Positions 25,084 to 37,653 of a DNA stretch of 64,000 nucleotides are shown here, piece after piece (positions within the stretch are counted from its first letter, which is position 1; each line of letters begins with the position of its first letter). Source of the DNA: Cymodocea nodosa (lineage: Eukaryota > Streptophyta > Magnoliopsida > Alismatales > Cymodoceaceae). The notes beneath the pieces were generated by a model that was not told the DNA's origin, did not search any database, and saw only the letters and a program-made list of their open reading frames with translations. The position numbers were made by a program, and so were the translations under genes. The DNA is taken from the NCBI GenBank assembly GCA_036874045.1, contig CM072340.1:20945001-21009000 (forward strand). The letters run 5' to 3'.

Positions 25084-26882
25084 TGGTACCCAAATCTAAG
25101 ACCATATCGTTCTAACAAATGTAATCATCCTACCATAGATTGCATCTTCCTTTGATATTCGGCTATATTTGCTATTCCCTAAGTCATGACAAAATCTATA
25201 TTTCTCGTGATGTTATATTTAATGAAAAAGATTTTTCATTAAATAAGAAGTTTGACGGTTTGACCTCCATGCAAGAAGATATTTCCAGTACATGTTCATT
25301 AAATACAATTATTATACCTTACATATCTTCTCCAATGGCTACCAAAGAACATTCCAATGTTGATCAAAATGACCATAGTGGTGACTCACCTCTCTAATAA
25401 ATCTGTCTCATCCTAAGAGAATATAACTATTAATGATTCCTTATCATCTAGTGAAAATGTATCTTCCGAGAATCATACTACACCAGCTAAAAATCTTCCT
25501 CATGGTACAGATGGTCAACTGGTCACCAAAGCATCAAAAAGGATATATAAGCTTATCCCAAATATGTACTTAATGTCCAAAGAGGTCATGATACACCCAA
25601 TAATGTTAATCAAGCTTTTAAAGATCTCAAGTGGAAGCGAACCATGTAGAAGGAATATGAAGAATTACTCAAAAATCAAGAATTTCCAAAACATGTATGC
25701 AAACTTTAGAAATTGTTATATGGGCTCAAGCAAGCTCTTAGAGCTTTGTTTAATTGTCTCAAGAATTTTATGTACACTATTAGATATCAAGAATCCAAAT
25801 GTAATGTGTCCATATTTATAAAACATCATAAGAATATAGTCGCTTATGTTTTTATCTATGTGGACAATATTATTATTACTAGATCATCTTCTCAAGTTAT
25901 CCAAGACAGAATTGATCCACTAGCAAATATGTTTTTATTACTAGATCATCTTCTCAAGTTATCCAAGACACAATTGCTTCACTAGCAAATATGTTTGCCT
26001 TAAAGGACTTGGGTGATCTTCAATATTTCCTTGGAGTTGAAGTTAGATGCACTAAAAATATTCTACATCTCTTTCAATCAAAATATTAGTTGATATTTTG
26101 AAGAAATTTAAACTTGATGGCGTCAAACCTTGCAAATCTCCTATAGCGACCCCTACAAAATTGATACAAGATGAAGGAGAAATATTGAAAAACCCCACAG
26201 AATATCATAGCTTAGTCGAGGCATTACGATATTTATGTATCACGATACTGGATATATCATACTCTATTAACAAAGTATGCTAATTTTTGAAAACTCCTGC
26301 TGTTGAACATTTTAAAGCAACAAAGAGAATTGTTCGATATCTCAAAGAAGATGACAAATCATGGATTATGTTATCGTCAAGCAAGTTCTCCTCTATTGCA
26401 AACTTTTAGTGACTCAAATTGGGGAGGTGATCTCGATGATCGATGATCGATAATCTCAAACTAGATATTGTGTATTCTTTGAGAAAAACCTCATCTCACG
26501 GAGTTCTTGTAAAAACATGCGGTCTCAAGATCTAACACTGAGGCAAAGACTCGTGCACTTATCATTACCACTTATGAAATACTATGATTGCAATCTCTAT
26601 ATCAAGAGCTTCATATACCTTATATTACACCTATTATATGGTGTAATAATATTAGCACCATACATCTTGCTAGGAATTTCATTTTGCATTCTCATTCAAA
26701 ATATTTTGAGATAAACTTGCATTTTCTTAAAGATCATATGAAGCAACACAATTTTCAGATACAATATATCAGCCCCAACCAATAAATCACCGATCTATTT
26801 ACTAAGCCTATCTAGTCACAACCTTTCTCCATTTTCTATTCCAAGTTGTCGTTGGGTACCCCACTTCCAACTTGAGGTGGGA
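25084..26882 (+). pseudogene. partial copia pol (integrase tail, RT, RNase H)
   Basis: Recognisable blocks: GYICYSLSHDKIYISRDVIF, YGLKQALRALFN, IKHHKNIVAYVFIYVDNIII (the YVDD motif is YVDN), MFALKDLGDLQYFLGVEVR, CKSPIATPT, YCVFFEKNL, and the tail HFLKDHMKQHNFQIQYI. Frameshifts and stops are frequent, including a 62-bp tandem duplication inside RT. Confidence 0.9.
25874..25998 (+). repeat. 62-bp tandem duplication in nested copia RT
   Basis: AGATCATCTTCTCAAGTTAT begins at 25881 and again at 25943, with the following ATCCAAGACA(C/G)AATTG repeated. Sixty-two is not a multiple of three, so the duplication shifts the frame just after YVDN. Confidence 0.9.
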
Positions 26883-27289
26883 TATTAATCACGCTCTTAA
26901 TAGATCTTCCAAATATGGAGATGAATATTTAGAAATAAATTACAATCATACGTTATGATTATCAGTATAGCATTTCCTTGTATTGAATCCAAAGGATTCC
27001 TTCTATATTTACATGTATACCATTGTTAATTATTATTGAAAAAGATCATTCTCTCCACTTATCTTGTCCAACACTTCAATCCATTTCATCTATTTTGTTA
27101 TTTCACGTAAACATTGGTGTATCTTGTTTATGTGTTTTATTTGTTTTTTCCTTTGTTTATCTCATTAGGAAGAAGTTGTCTTTTCGCTCCATTTAAGTCT
27201 CATCTTACCAATAACAAGTGGCACCCACCGTGAGGCCAAGGGCATAGGACAAGGACTTGAGGTAAAAGTTTAATTCTTTGTGGTAAAAT

Positions 27290-30200
27290 GGAAGTAAACA
27301 TGAGCAATATGATTTCATTTAATAACACAAATTATCAAGCGTGGAAGGGGAAGACGGAAGATCTTCTCTACGTGAAAGAATACTACAAGTCTGTGTTCAA
27401 TGCAGAGAAACTTAAAGATAAATTTGAGGATGAGTGAAGAATACTTCATCGCCAAGCATGTGACTTCATTCAACATTAAGTTGATGGCAATGTGTTAAAT
27501 CACATTGATGATGAGACAAATATAGGTACCTTGTGGCAAAAGTTAGAAGAGTTATATGCTCAAAAGGAGGGCACCAATAAGATGTTTCTAATCAAGTAAT
27601 TGATACATTTGAGATACTAAGATGACACTCTTGTGGTAGATTATGTGAATATATTCTAAGGGATCATAAATCAGTTGTCTTCAATGGGCATCATGTTTGA
27701 TGATAAGATAAGAGCATTATTATTTTTGGAATCATTACCAAATACTTGAGAGACATTGAAGGTGACACTTTGCAACTCAACTCTTAATGGCATTGTTACT
27801 TAGAATTATGTAAAGACCTAAATGAAGAGTCCAAAAGGATTGCATAATGTACCTCCTCCCACTTTGATACACGAGAAAAGTCACACTAAGAAATTCTAAG
27901 TTAAAGAAATAAAACAAGAAAAAGAAGTCACAACAGCAAGGCAATGATAGTGATAGTGACGAAAGGATTGTTTCTAATATTGAAGAATTGCTTATTGTTT
28001 GTAGGTGATGATGTGACAACATGGGTTTTAGATAATGGTGCTATCATTCATGCTACATTTCAGAGAGACTTTTTCACTTTCTACACTCTAGGTAGCTTTA
28101 GATTTATAAAGATAAATAATAATGATACAACAAAGATTGTTGACAAAGAAGATGTGCATTTAAAAACCACAAATGACACAAAATTAATCCTTAGATCAGT
28201 TAGACATGTTGAGAGTCTAAGACTCAACATCATTTCAGTTGAAAAGCTTAAAGATGAAGGGTATTTGAGCAATTTTGGAGATAGACAATATAAGTTCACC
28301 AAGGGAAACATGGTTGTAGTGAGAGATAAAAAGACATTTCACCTCTACTATATTCTTGCTAAACTCTCCAATGTTTCTATTAATGCATTAGAGAATGAAG
28401 ATCAAAGTGTGTTATAGCATAAGATACTCAATCACATTAGTGAGAAGGGGATGACAATGCTTTTGAAAAAGAATCTCATGTCAAAGCTAAAAGGTGTACA
28501 TTTAAAGAATTGTGTAGATTGTTTGGTAGGGAAGTAGCATTGAATTGCCTTCAAGAGCTAACATTCTTCCAAGAAATCAAAGATATTAGAGTTGATCTAC
28601 TTTGATGTATGTGGGCTGATAAATGTAATGGCACATGGTGGAGCTAGATACTTTACCACTTTTATTATTGATTCCTTTAGGAAGATTTGAGCTTATGTCT
28701 TGAAGTCTAAAAATCAACTACTTGATAAGTTCAAAGAGCTTCAAGTTTCTGTTGAAAGAGAAATAGACAATAAAGTAAAGTTCATCTAAATGGATAATGA
28801 GGAAGAGTATTACAGACCATTTGACATTTATTGCAAAGAGCAAGACATAAAACATCAAAAAACTCCTCCAAATACACCATAGTTGAATGGGGTTGCTAAA
28901 ATGTTCAATAGAACATTGGTGGAGAGAATGAGATGTTTACTTTCACAAATAAATTTACTAAGGTCTTATTAGGGTGAGGCTTTGATGACTACTATTTATC
29001 TTATTAATCTCTTACCATGTCACTACTTGCAAGGAGATGTTCCAAACAAAGTTTGGTATAGTAGAGATGTCTCTTATAATCATTTGAAGGTATTTGGATG
29101 CAAAACCTTTGTACATGTACCTTGGGATGAAAGGAGCAAGCTTGATGTAAATATACAATAGTGTATTTTCCTTAGCTATGGGTAAGACGATTTTGGCTAC
29201 AAGCTATATGATTAGGTAGCTAAGAAGGTTGTTAAAAACTATGATATTGTGTTTGTTGAAGATCAAACAACTAGGGACATTAACAAAGTGTAGGTTAAAG
29301 CAATTCATTAATAGTAAGACTTGATTGATCTAGACCGAATTCCTACAATTCTAGCTCAATAGGAGGTTGAAGTTGAAGATGATGATGATATAGACACGAT
29401 TGGACAAGATGCACCCTAAAATCAAGATGATGCTAAAAAAAATGGTCAAGACCAAATTCCACCAATGCAAAAAGTTCCACCAACTATTCTACATAGAAGA
29501 TCAGCTAGAGATAAAAGACATTCTGCTAGATATTCTTCAAATGAATTTGTGGTGTTACTCTTTGATAGTGTTGAACCAAAGTGCTATGTAGATGTAGTGG
29601 AAGGTGAGTATAAGAAAGAGTGGATAGAAGTCATACAATATGAGATGAGTTCCTTGCATAAAAATCACACTTATGAGTTGGTGAAGTTGTCTAAAAGTAA
29701 AAGAACACTCAAGAATAAGTAGGTCTATAGAATCAAGCAAGATAAGCACACATCATATCCAAAGTACAAGGCCAGGCTAATTGTGAAAGGATTCACTTAA
29801 AGAAAAGGAATTGACTTTGATGTGATCTCTCTAGTAGTGAAGATGACTTCTATTCGAGTCATTTTTGGTTTAAAAGCAAATCTCAATTTAGAGATTGAGC
29901 AGATGGATGTGAAGAATGTTTTCATTCATGGAAACTTAAAGGAAGAGATTTACATGGAGTAACTAAAGAGGTTTATTAAGAAAGATAAAGAAAACTTAGT
30001 GTGCAGATTGAAGAAAAATTTTTATAACCTAAAACAAGTATCAAGGCAATGGTACATGTAGTTTGACACTATTATGAGGGAGCAATGCTATGAAAAGTGT
30101 AACACAGGCTAGTGTGTGTTCATTAAGAGTTTTTCCTCTAATGATTTTATTATTTTGTTACTTTATATTAATTATATTCTAATTGTTGGCAAGAATATGC

Positions 30201-31090
30201 CTAAAATTATAGAGTTGAAGAAGGTGTTAAACAAGTCTTTTGTCATGAAAGATTTGGGACTTGCAAAGAAAATTCTTAGCATTAGAATTGAAAGAGATAG
30301 AAATTCCAACAAGTTGCTCTTATTATAAGAGAAATACATTAAGAAAATACTTCAAAGATTTGGTATGAATGATGCAAAGCTTATTAGTTGTCTCATTGCA
30401 ACTCAATTCAGGTTAAGCAAAAAGTAAAGTCCTTTTATAGATGAAAAGAAAAGGAAAATGGAAAATATTTCATGTCTCAACTGTTAGAAGTTTGATATAT
30501 GCAATAGTATATACTAGATCTAATATTGCTTATGTAGTTAGCATAGTAAGCAGATTTCTCTCAAATCCTAGAGAATGACATTGGGAGGCAATAAAGTAAA
30601 TTATGAGATATCTTCGAGGCACTTCAAATATGAAGATCTATTTTGATGGTGAAGAACCAACCTTAATTGGTTACACTAACTCAAATATGATTGGAGATGT
30701 AGATAATTCAAAATTCACCTCAAGGTATTTATTTACCTATGTAAGGGGAGTTATTTCATGACAATTTAGATTGTAAAAGTGTATTACATTATCTACTACA
30801 GAGGTTGAATTTATTACAATTATAGAAGTTTGCAAAGAAATAATATGGTTGAAGAGAATACTTGAAGAACTTGGAATTATATAAGATAAATGTGCATTAC
30901 TTAGTGATAGTCAAAGTACAATCCACTTGAGCAAAAATTTATCATTCCACTAAAGGTCAAAGTATATTAAAATAAAATACCATTAAATTGGAGATGTTGT
31001 GAACTCAAAGGAACTCATGTTTGAGAAGGTTCATATTGATGATAATGGTGCTAATATGTTAACTAAGGTAGTGACGAGAGACAAGTTGAA
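27290..31090 (+). pseudogene. decayed copia gag-pol
   Basis: Read through stops, the blocks are: gag N-terminus with MISFNNTNYQAWKGKTEDL (27310-27370) and TLWQKLEELYAQKEGTNKM; protease region TTWVLDNGAIIHAT (28015-28056); GAG-pre-integrase with LNHISEKGM; integrase with IYFDVCGLI, ARYFTTFIIDSFRKI, NEEEY and NGVAKMFNRTLVERMRCLL; reverse transcriptase with MDVKNVFIHGNLKEEIYME, LLYINYILIVGKN and MKDLGLAKKI; RNase H with YLRGTSNMKIYFDG and LSTTEVEF. The catalytic YVDD is YINY here. Internal stops occur throughout, so no functional product is expected. Longest remaining open stretch is 27944-28417. Confidence 0.9.
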
Positions 31091-31869
31091 TACTTGCAGC
31101 CAGATTGTAAGATTGGTGATCACCTTCGTGGAGGAAGAGTTTATTAGGTCTCCCTCTACATGAGGGATGACCCATTTATGTTATTTTGTCATTCTATAGG
31201 GAACTTGACATAATTTATTCACATAACCCTAGTAGGGATTGTAGAGGAGGAGAGAGAAAATAGCATAACAAACTTTTCAAAAGGATCAGAGTGGTGTTCG
31301 TGGTCAAATCAAGTTGAAAATTTAAAGGTAAGATTGTGACTTGATGCTCTTTAGATTGAAAGGTTGGATCGAGGATCAAAATAGTGGAGAGTTAGATTCA
31401 AAGAAGGTTTTAGAAGGATTCGTCTATGTAATTTTGTAGAGCGTACTCTTGGTAGAAGGTTTATTTGAGGGGTGAAACAAAGTCCATTTTGGTTGAAATT
31501 TTTTCAATATTCAAGGATTCATAAAAGTATATTCTTACCAAGTTACGTGACTTTTGAAAGAACACAATGATAGTAGAAAATTTTGAAACATGGACAATCT
31601 ACATAGGTAGTATATCTATACCTTCTCTTGTTATATTGTTGTATTATGTCATTGGTTGTTGATGACAGTGACGTGTGATTTATCTAATTAAATACCAGAG
31701 AATACCCTTTTTCTACTTATTATTCATGATTTTGAAAGTTTTGAGGTGGAACGATTGATCTCATGGTTCTTACTCTTTACATTGAAAATGTTTTTCACGT
31801 AAATATTGGTGTACATTGTTGGCGTGTTTTGTTTATTTTTCTTCGTCTAGGCCTCGTCTTAGCCCAACA

Positions 31870-34800
31870 CTATTAATCAATTTGCATATATATCCACCCC
31901 TCAGCTTTATTCTGTTGGGTGTTGTTGCTATTGCTTGAAAATTTCTCACATAATCTATGTGATTGACTTGTCAATGAATTGATGCCACGTCAAAAAAGTT
32001 TACTTATATTCATTTAAGTTCGACGACGATAATGCGTGTGTAAACTGCACAATCTCGTAATCTAAGAGTAGAAATAGGATGACAGGTGGTTACAATTAAA
32101 AGAAGAGAATTAAGAATATATATTTGATAAGAAAACTGTCTAGAATTTAGAATAGGTTGTTACAAGTTTATTTTATTTTTTTTAAATTAAAATTTAAAAT
32201 ACGCAAAAAATATTTGAACTTTGAAGGAAAAAGTGTGCGGTGGACGTGGAGCAACCTGCACCATGGAAATGTACCACTATTTGCCTACAACGACAACTCC
32301 AATATCAATTAATCCATCATTTTTCCTGGTAATAATTAATCCATCCATCGTGCCACTACAGTTGCGTTCCCATGCTTTATGGCTACGAAGATAAAATATC
32401 ACCGTTCAAAAAAAAAAAAAAAGCGCAACCCCGACATCGATCTTTTACGAATTTTATTTCCTTTAGAAAGGAAAGGAAAGAAAGAGAGATAGATCTCACG
32501 TATCTTTCTTCTTTATCCGGACGGTGTAATCACATGTGCATAAATCGAACCGCTGCGTTGGGTTATAAGGTAAATACGTCATCTTTTACGTTGTCGTCTT
32601 CCCCATTTTCCAATCCCACCGTGGAAAACGTTTTTCTTTTTTCTTTTTAAACATAATGAATCGTGAATGTGGTGGTGGTTTGTTACAGAAAAAATATTTA
32701 TCTAATTTTCCCTTGTTGTTGCAATTGAGCACGTCGTATTCGCACTGATGACCGATCATTTTTCTTTCTTTTTTTACATCAACATTTCATTCCTGCGTGC
32801 TTCAACTTTTATCTTTTAGATATATATATAGGTAATGCATTATTTTTATGACAATAAAAACAATTTTTATATTCATTGAAATTTAAATTTTATTAAAAAT
32901 TATGAATATTATTATTTTTAATCAATTAAATTACTTGAGTTGTTGACTGTAGGACATTAATTAAATTATTTTCATGTATTTCGAGTTTTGCGTTTAGAGT
33001 TTGAAGTAAAAAGGTATATTTATTTGCATTTGCATTTGTATAACGGACGTGTCTTAAAATAAATTAAGAATATCATTAAATCAAACTCAAATGTGTTGAC
33101 TTAACACAGTTAAATTTTACTAGTAGTCAACCTAATATGATTAGATTTATACTAATGAACTGTTCACACCAATTAGTATTCATTCAATATGACACAAACA
33201 GTACCTAAATCAAACAAAACGAACACTAGACTAACATAGCTCATTGATATGTATATCCTAAACTCATGCATAGTTAAAGGTCTAAAAATGTTAAGTCCAA
33301 TCACATCGATGCAATTCAACATGATTTATCAACTTAACATAATTGAACTTGCACCATGGAATCGTATTTGGGCCACACTAATTGATAATTAAGAAGGCTT
33401 AGCTTAACGCTAACAATGTTCAAGTTGAAAAAAGGGAATCTTACCAAATTAGTGCAACCTATTAACATATATAAAATAAACACATATTAATCAATACTGT
33501 CGTGCGTAAAGTTAATGTAATTGATACTGTTAATGCATTAAATATCTAAAAGTTACATGAGTATTGCGAAATAACTTCAATCGATTATTTTACAAATTTA
33601 CCTTTCAAAACATTTATACTTTGGTTAACCAAACAAGACACTTTTTCCATTAAGTTTATGATCTTAATTAATTATTTTATTCTATCAATAATTATTAGAA
33701 TTATTTTATTAGCATGTCATTCCTTATTTTTAATAATAAAAATTACGACATTTGATGCCAATAAAAAGAACATTTAAAAATGAGATAATAAAAATACCAA
33801 ATAAAAAGTAAGAACATTTTCAAAAAATCGATAATATAAAATAATACCTAAAAGCCACTTTGCTTTAGGGAGAACCGATCTGCGACCGCAAACGAACACA
33901 TCGTGTGGACGCGTGCGTTGATCGTGCAGGTTGACCACTTATTATGACGTGGAAAGACATGTAAGACAAGGCTACGAACACGTGCTTGGACGATTTGGTT
34001 TTTTGACTGTAGCAGTAGTTTTATTAGTATTTCAAGATAAAGTGTATCTTAGCAAAGATTCGAATTTTTTGCATTTACGGTCGAATTATTTTATTTTATT
34101 ATAAAAAAATTTGAAGATAAAAATCATGAATATCATTATTGATAAACTTAATTAATTATTACAGTTTCTGTTCATGAGATTCACAAATGCCAACTAATAA
34201 ACTTTATTTGGTGGACTGTAATTTTATCATAAATAATATCTAATAGGATTACTAAAATAATTAATTAATATGTTTCCATAAATGATTAAAAAAGGAATAG
34301 ATGCCACTAAGTAAAATATAATATTATTAATTACAAAGAATGAAAAGTAGCAAATGCTACGCTCTATTACATAAATATTATAATAACGTATGTTAGTTTA
34401 ATTTATAGTATCATGATATATTCATACACTATTTTAAAAATGCTAGAAAAATTTTGTATCTTACACAACAACAGAATTATATCTTTTATTTATTTTTATA
34501 TGAGCATAAAAGTAAACATCCTAAGAAAACATTAAAAATAAGCATATGAATTAACCTATTAACATCCTTTGGAATTTCAAGGTATAAGGAGATGAAATCG
34601 TAAAATCTATATAAATCTTTAAAAGCTAAGAAATTCTTTTTCTTTTAAAATAATTTTATATGGTGTGCGTAAACATCATAATTTGAGTGATCTGCCAAAA
34701 TTTTTATTTCCTATAATTTAAAATTGCTCAAATCCCTCCTTAAAAAACTTTGTTTGGAGTTGAAAGTTGATTGCAATTTAAGGCATCTTTGAATTCATGT

Positions 34801-35116
34801 TTTCTTTTCCTTCCATTTTCTCATGAAGATGTGAGGATGAACCTACCATTAATTCACCGAGTTAGGATTACTTACCAATATGATCTCAACAATTACATAA
34901 AAAGCAACGATAAATCTATTACATAATTCATCTAGTCATTTGTCTTAGATTATTTATTTGAGAGAAAAATGTATACGTACATTGAATATAATTTAGAACA
35001 CTAAAGTAAAGATGGCACGTGAGGAGGTGAAAATTTGGGAAAAAAAATTATATTTCAAAAGATAATTACATTACAACCGGAGAATGATAATTTATCATTA
35101 CAAAATTTTCATTTAT
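31870..35116. other. AT-rich intergenic DNA, no gene seen
   Basis: No open frame with family resemblance. 32220-32640 and 33870-33970 are less AT-rich but non-coding in appearance. Poly-A runs near 32406-32421. Confidence 0.6.
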
Positions 35117-35672
35117 GAGGGTGTTTGTGCATCTAGAAAATGACGGAATATCATAGAAAATGATGGAAAAAAAAAAGACATAAAGTAATAGAAAATCAAG
35201 TTGTTTGTGCACAGAACAGAAAATGATAGAATTTGAAATACATGTATTTGTGTATAGAATATAAAATGATGAAAAATCATAAAATATATATGTTTATTTA
35301 TAAAATAAAAATATAAAAAATAATAAATTAAATATTTTTTGTATTTATCTATAAGATAAAGAATAACAAAATTTATTATAAATAATATAAGATAAAGTCA
35401 TTTATAATAATTGTTACAATATAAAATATATTTTACACATCTTTATTATTCCTCATATCTCTCATAATATCAATTTTCATCTATTAAAGACATAAATAAT
35501 TTCTATATTAAAATTACATATTGTTAATATATTCTGTGATAATTCATATTTTCTTTTCCTTCATTTTCCATCATTTTCAGAGATCATAAGGTAGGAAAAT
35601 GAAAGAAAATTTTTCTTATACCAAGAGAAAATGATGGAAAATGACAGAAAATCATTTGGTACACAAACACTC
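35117..35672. mobile_element. MITE-like foldback element
   Basis: Left end GAGGGTGTTTGTGCATC and right end GGTACACAAACACTC are inverted repeats. Subterminal GAAAATGA(T/C)GG motifs on the left are matched by CCATCATTTTC-type motifs and further copies on the right, around an AT-rich core without coding capacity. It resembles the 9.8-kb element in layout and in the GTTTGTG end motif. Confidence 0.6.
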
Positions 35673-36000
35673 AGAAAATGACAGAAAATTTTTCGACATT
35701 TTCCTTTTAGACATTTTTGGCCAGTCTAATGTAACTCATTGATATGCACACTTGTCGTACTAATTGTTTTCGTGAAGGGTATTTAGGAAACAAACTTAAA
35801 ACAATAAGTGCATGAAGATAAGATCAAGAATAAAAATAACATACTAAAATTGTTGTGTTGGAAACGCTTTAAAATTATTAGCTATTAACGTCGGCGCTGT
35901 TCAATTTTAAAATTTTGTATGCTGTGGGGCAGCGAAACTTATGTAAGCAACGTGAATAATAAACTAAAGTATTCAAAGTCGATTAATAATTAGCTTATGC

Positions 36001-36054
<54 letters not shown>

Positions 36055-37653
36055 TATTATTATTTTTAATCTGAGAAGAATACATACAGTGATCCATAAT
36101 ATCTGTGTATTTCTTTCTGTATCTGTACATCCGGTGCTTTGTTAAGCCGTGAGAAGGCAAATCTTTTGCTTAGAAAACGTGACCTCTCTTACCTTGCCCG
36201 AAAAAAAAGAAAGAAAAAAACGTGACCTCTCTTGACAACTAAGAAACGTACGTGCACGGGAGACTTGCAACACTTATATTAGTTTAATTCTATCAACCAC
36301 TTTTTCCAAGAAAACTGTGGACATGAATGATCGTTGATTATCGGGCGGTCCACTTCCAGGGATGAAGCATCCACCGCCAGGTCCACCCTTTTTTTTTTTC
36401 AGGTTTTCTCAACAGGCGGAGAAGTTTTCTTAATTATTGTAGTGTACGATCAAATTTAAGTATTTGATGGAAGCAAATGACGTGATCGTAAATCATCGAT
36501 CGTCACGCCAAAAAGGTGTGTATGTGTGTAATTATTCTTTTACGTGATGATTCAACGCGTTTGTGCATGATTGATGGTTTAAATTTTAGTGAAATGTACC
36601 GAAAATAGAAATATAGCAATACAGATAGTTTTCTTAGAACCGGCTCCTTCAAAGATAAGCGACCAATGCCAAGCTCACAGATCTGCGGGTATCTTTTATC
36701 CCAATCCAAACCGTTGAAATTCCACTTTCCATGGGAACAGACATCACTGAAGACAAGTATCGATATATATATATATTTTCCTTATGTGGATGGACACTGT
36801 GAACTTCAATTTCTTAAGACTCCTGGAGGGCACCAAGTCTCTTGGACTTGCTGCTTGTAGATGGAACCGAGGCGACAGAAAAGGGCAAAGGAAACTTTCC
36901 AATTTGCCTCTTGGAGATTGACAAGGAAGTGTAAGGGAATCGCATGTTTCTTCTGACTGCTAATTTCTCAATGCAAGAAGCATGCCAATATTAAGCTGCC
37001 GACACAGAGAAGAGAAAAGGATGGAGAACCAGATATTTCCATCTGTAAGAAGAAAGTTCACGTTCCTTTGTTGTGTGTGGCTTACGTATATATTAGATTA
37101 GATGTGCTTTTACAAGATGTTGCATCTCCATCTGCGCACCACATTCACCATACACAGAAATAGGAAAAAGCTTGGGAAATAGAAGGCAGACACGTATATC
37201 AGATCATCAGTACCGGTGCACAGTTCATTTACGGAACAATACAAAAACGAAGGCATTTTATTGTAGCAGAGCAAAAGGGCTGTAACACAGAGAAACAGAT
37301 ACCGAATGGGATGGGACGAGAGAGAGGACACAAACTTGCTAGTGATCAGTACAAAAAGTTTGGTGTCATCACCCACATCACAAGGAGATGGGTAGAAATC
37401 TATGCCTCGGTTTGTATCACCTCTCCTGCCTCCTCCCTTTTAGATGTGATCCATCCATCAGCTAATATATATATGTACATCATCAAAATTAATACGACCA
37501 CGACCTAACGATCGAGGGCAAGACTAAAGGAAGCATTTATATATATATATATATATATAACGATGATAATAATTTTGCTTAAATTTAAATCTAAGATGGA
37601 AAGAATATTAGCAAGAACAATACACGAGAGGATTGATTGAAGATGGAATTCCA
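35673..37653. other. intergenic region 3' of the RAV gene
   Basis: Downstream of the minus-strand RAV gene, so its right end should hold the 3'UTR. A less AT-rich stretch at 36640-37050 gives short frames on both strands (for example DWDKRYPQICELGIG on the minus strand) but no recognised domain. An (AT)n tract lies at 37538-37559. Confidence 0.5.
36007..36056. repeat. compound (CT)n(AT)n microsatellite
   Basis: About 14 CT units directly followed by about 10 AT units, then ATT repeats. Confidence 0.95.

Larger units (their letters stand above)
24894..27103 (+). mobile_element. nested Ty1/copia element, internally deleted, inside the outer 5' LTR
   Basis: LTRs at 24894-25083 and 26883-27103 both begin TATTAATCA(T/C)GCTC and end TTTTGTTATTT; the 5' copy has lost a short internal stretch. 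Flanks are CACAT (24889-24893) and CACGT (27104-27108), a 5-bp target duplication with one CpG-to-CpA change. The primer site TGGTAcc starts directly after the 5' LTR, and AGGTGGGA precedes the 3' LTR. The interior holds only the end of integrase (KIYISRDVIFNEKDF), reverse transcriptase and RNase H, so gag, protease and most of integrase are deleted. Confidence 0.92.
24221..31869 (+). mobile_element. Ty1/copia retrotransposon relic (outer element)
   Basis: The 5' LTR is 24221-27216, interrupted by a nested element; the 3' LTR is 31142-31869. Both start T(G/A)TT(A/G)GG..CCTCTACATG and end with a ..CTTA(C/G)C..AACA tail. A candidate primer-binding site TGGCACCCACCG follows at 27219, and a polypurine stretch GTGGAGGAAGAG precedes the 3' LTR. 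The coding order GAG, protease, integrase, reverse transcriptase, RNase H is the copia order. Many in-frame stops and clear LTR divergence make it an old, dead copy. The flanks share no clean 5-bp target duplication: right flank CTATT; CTATT occurs on the left but 5 bp away from the LTR. Confidence 0.9.
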
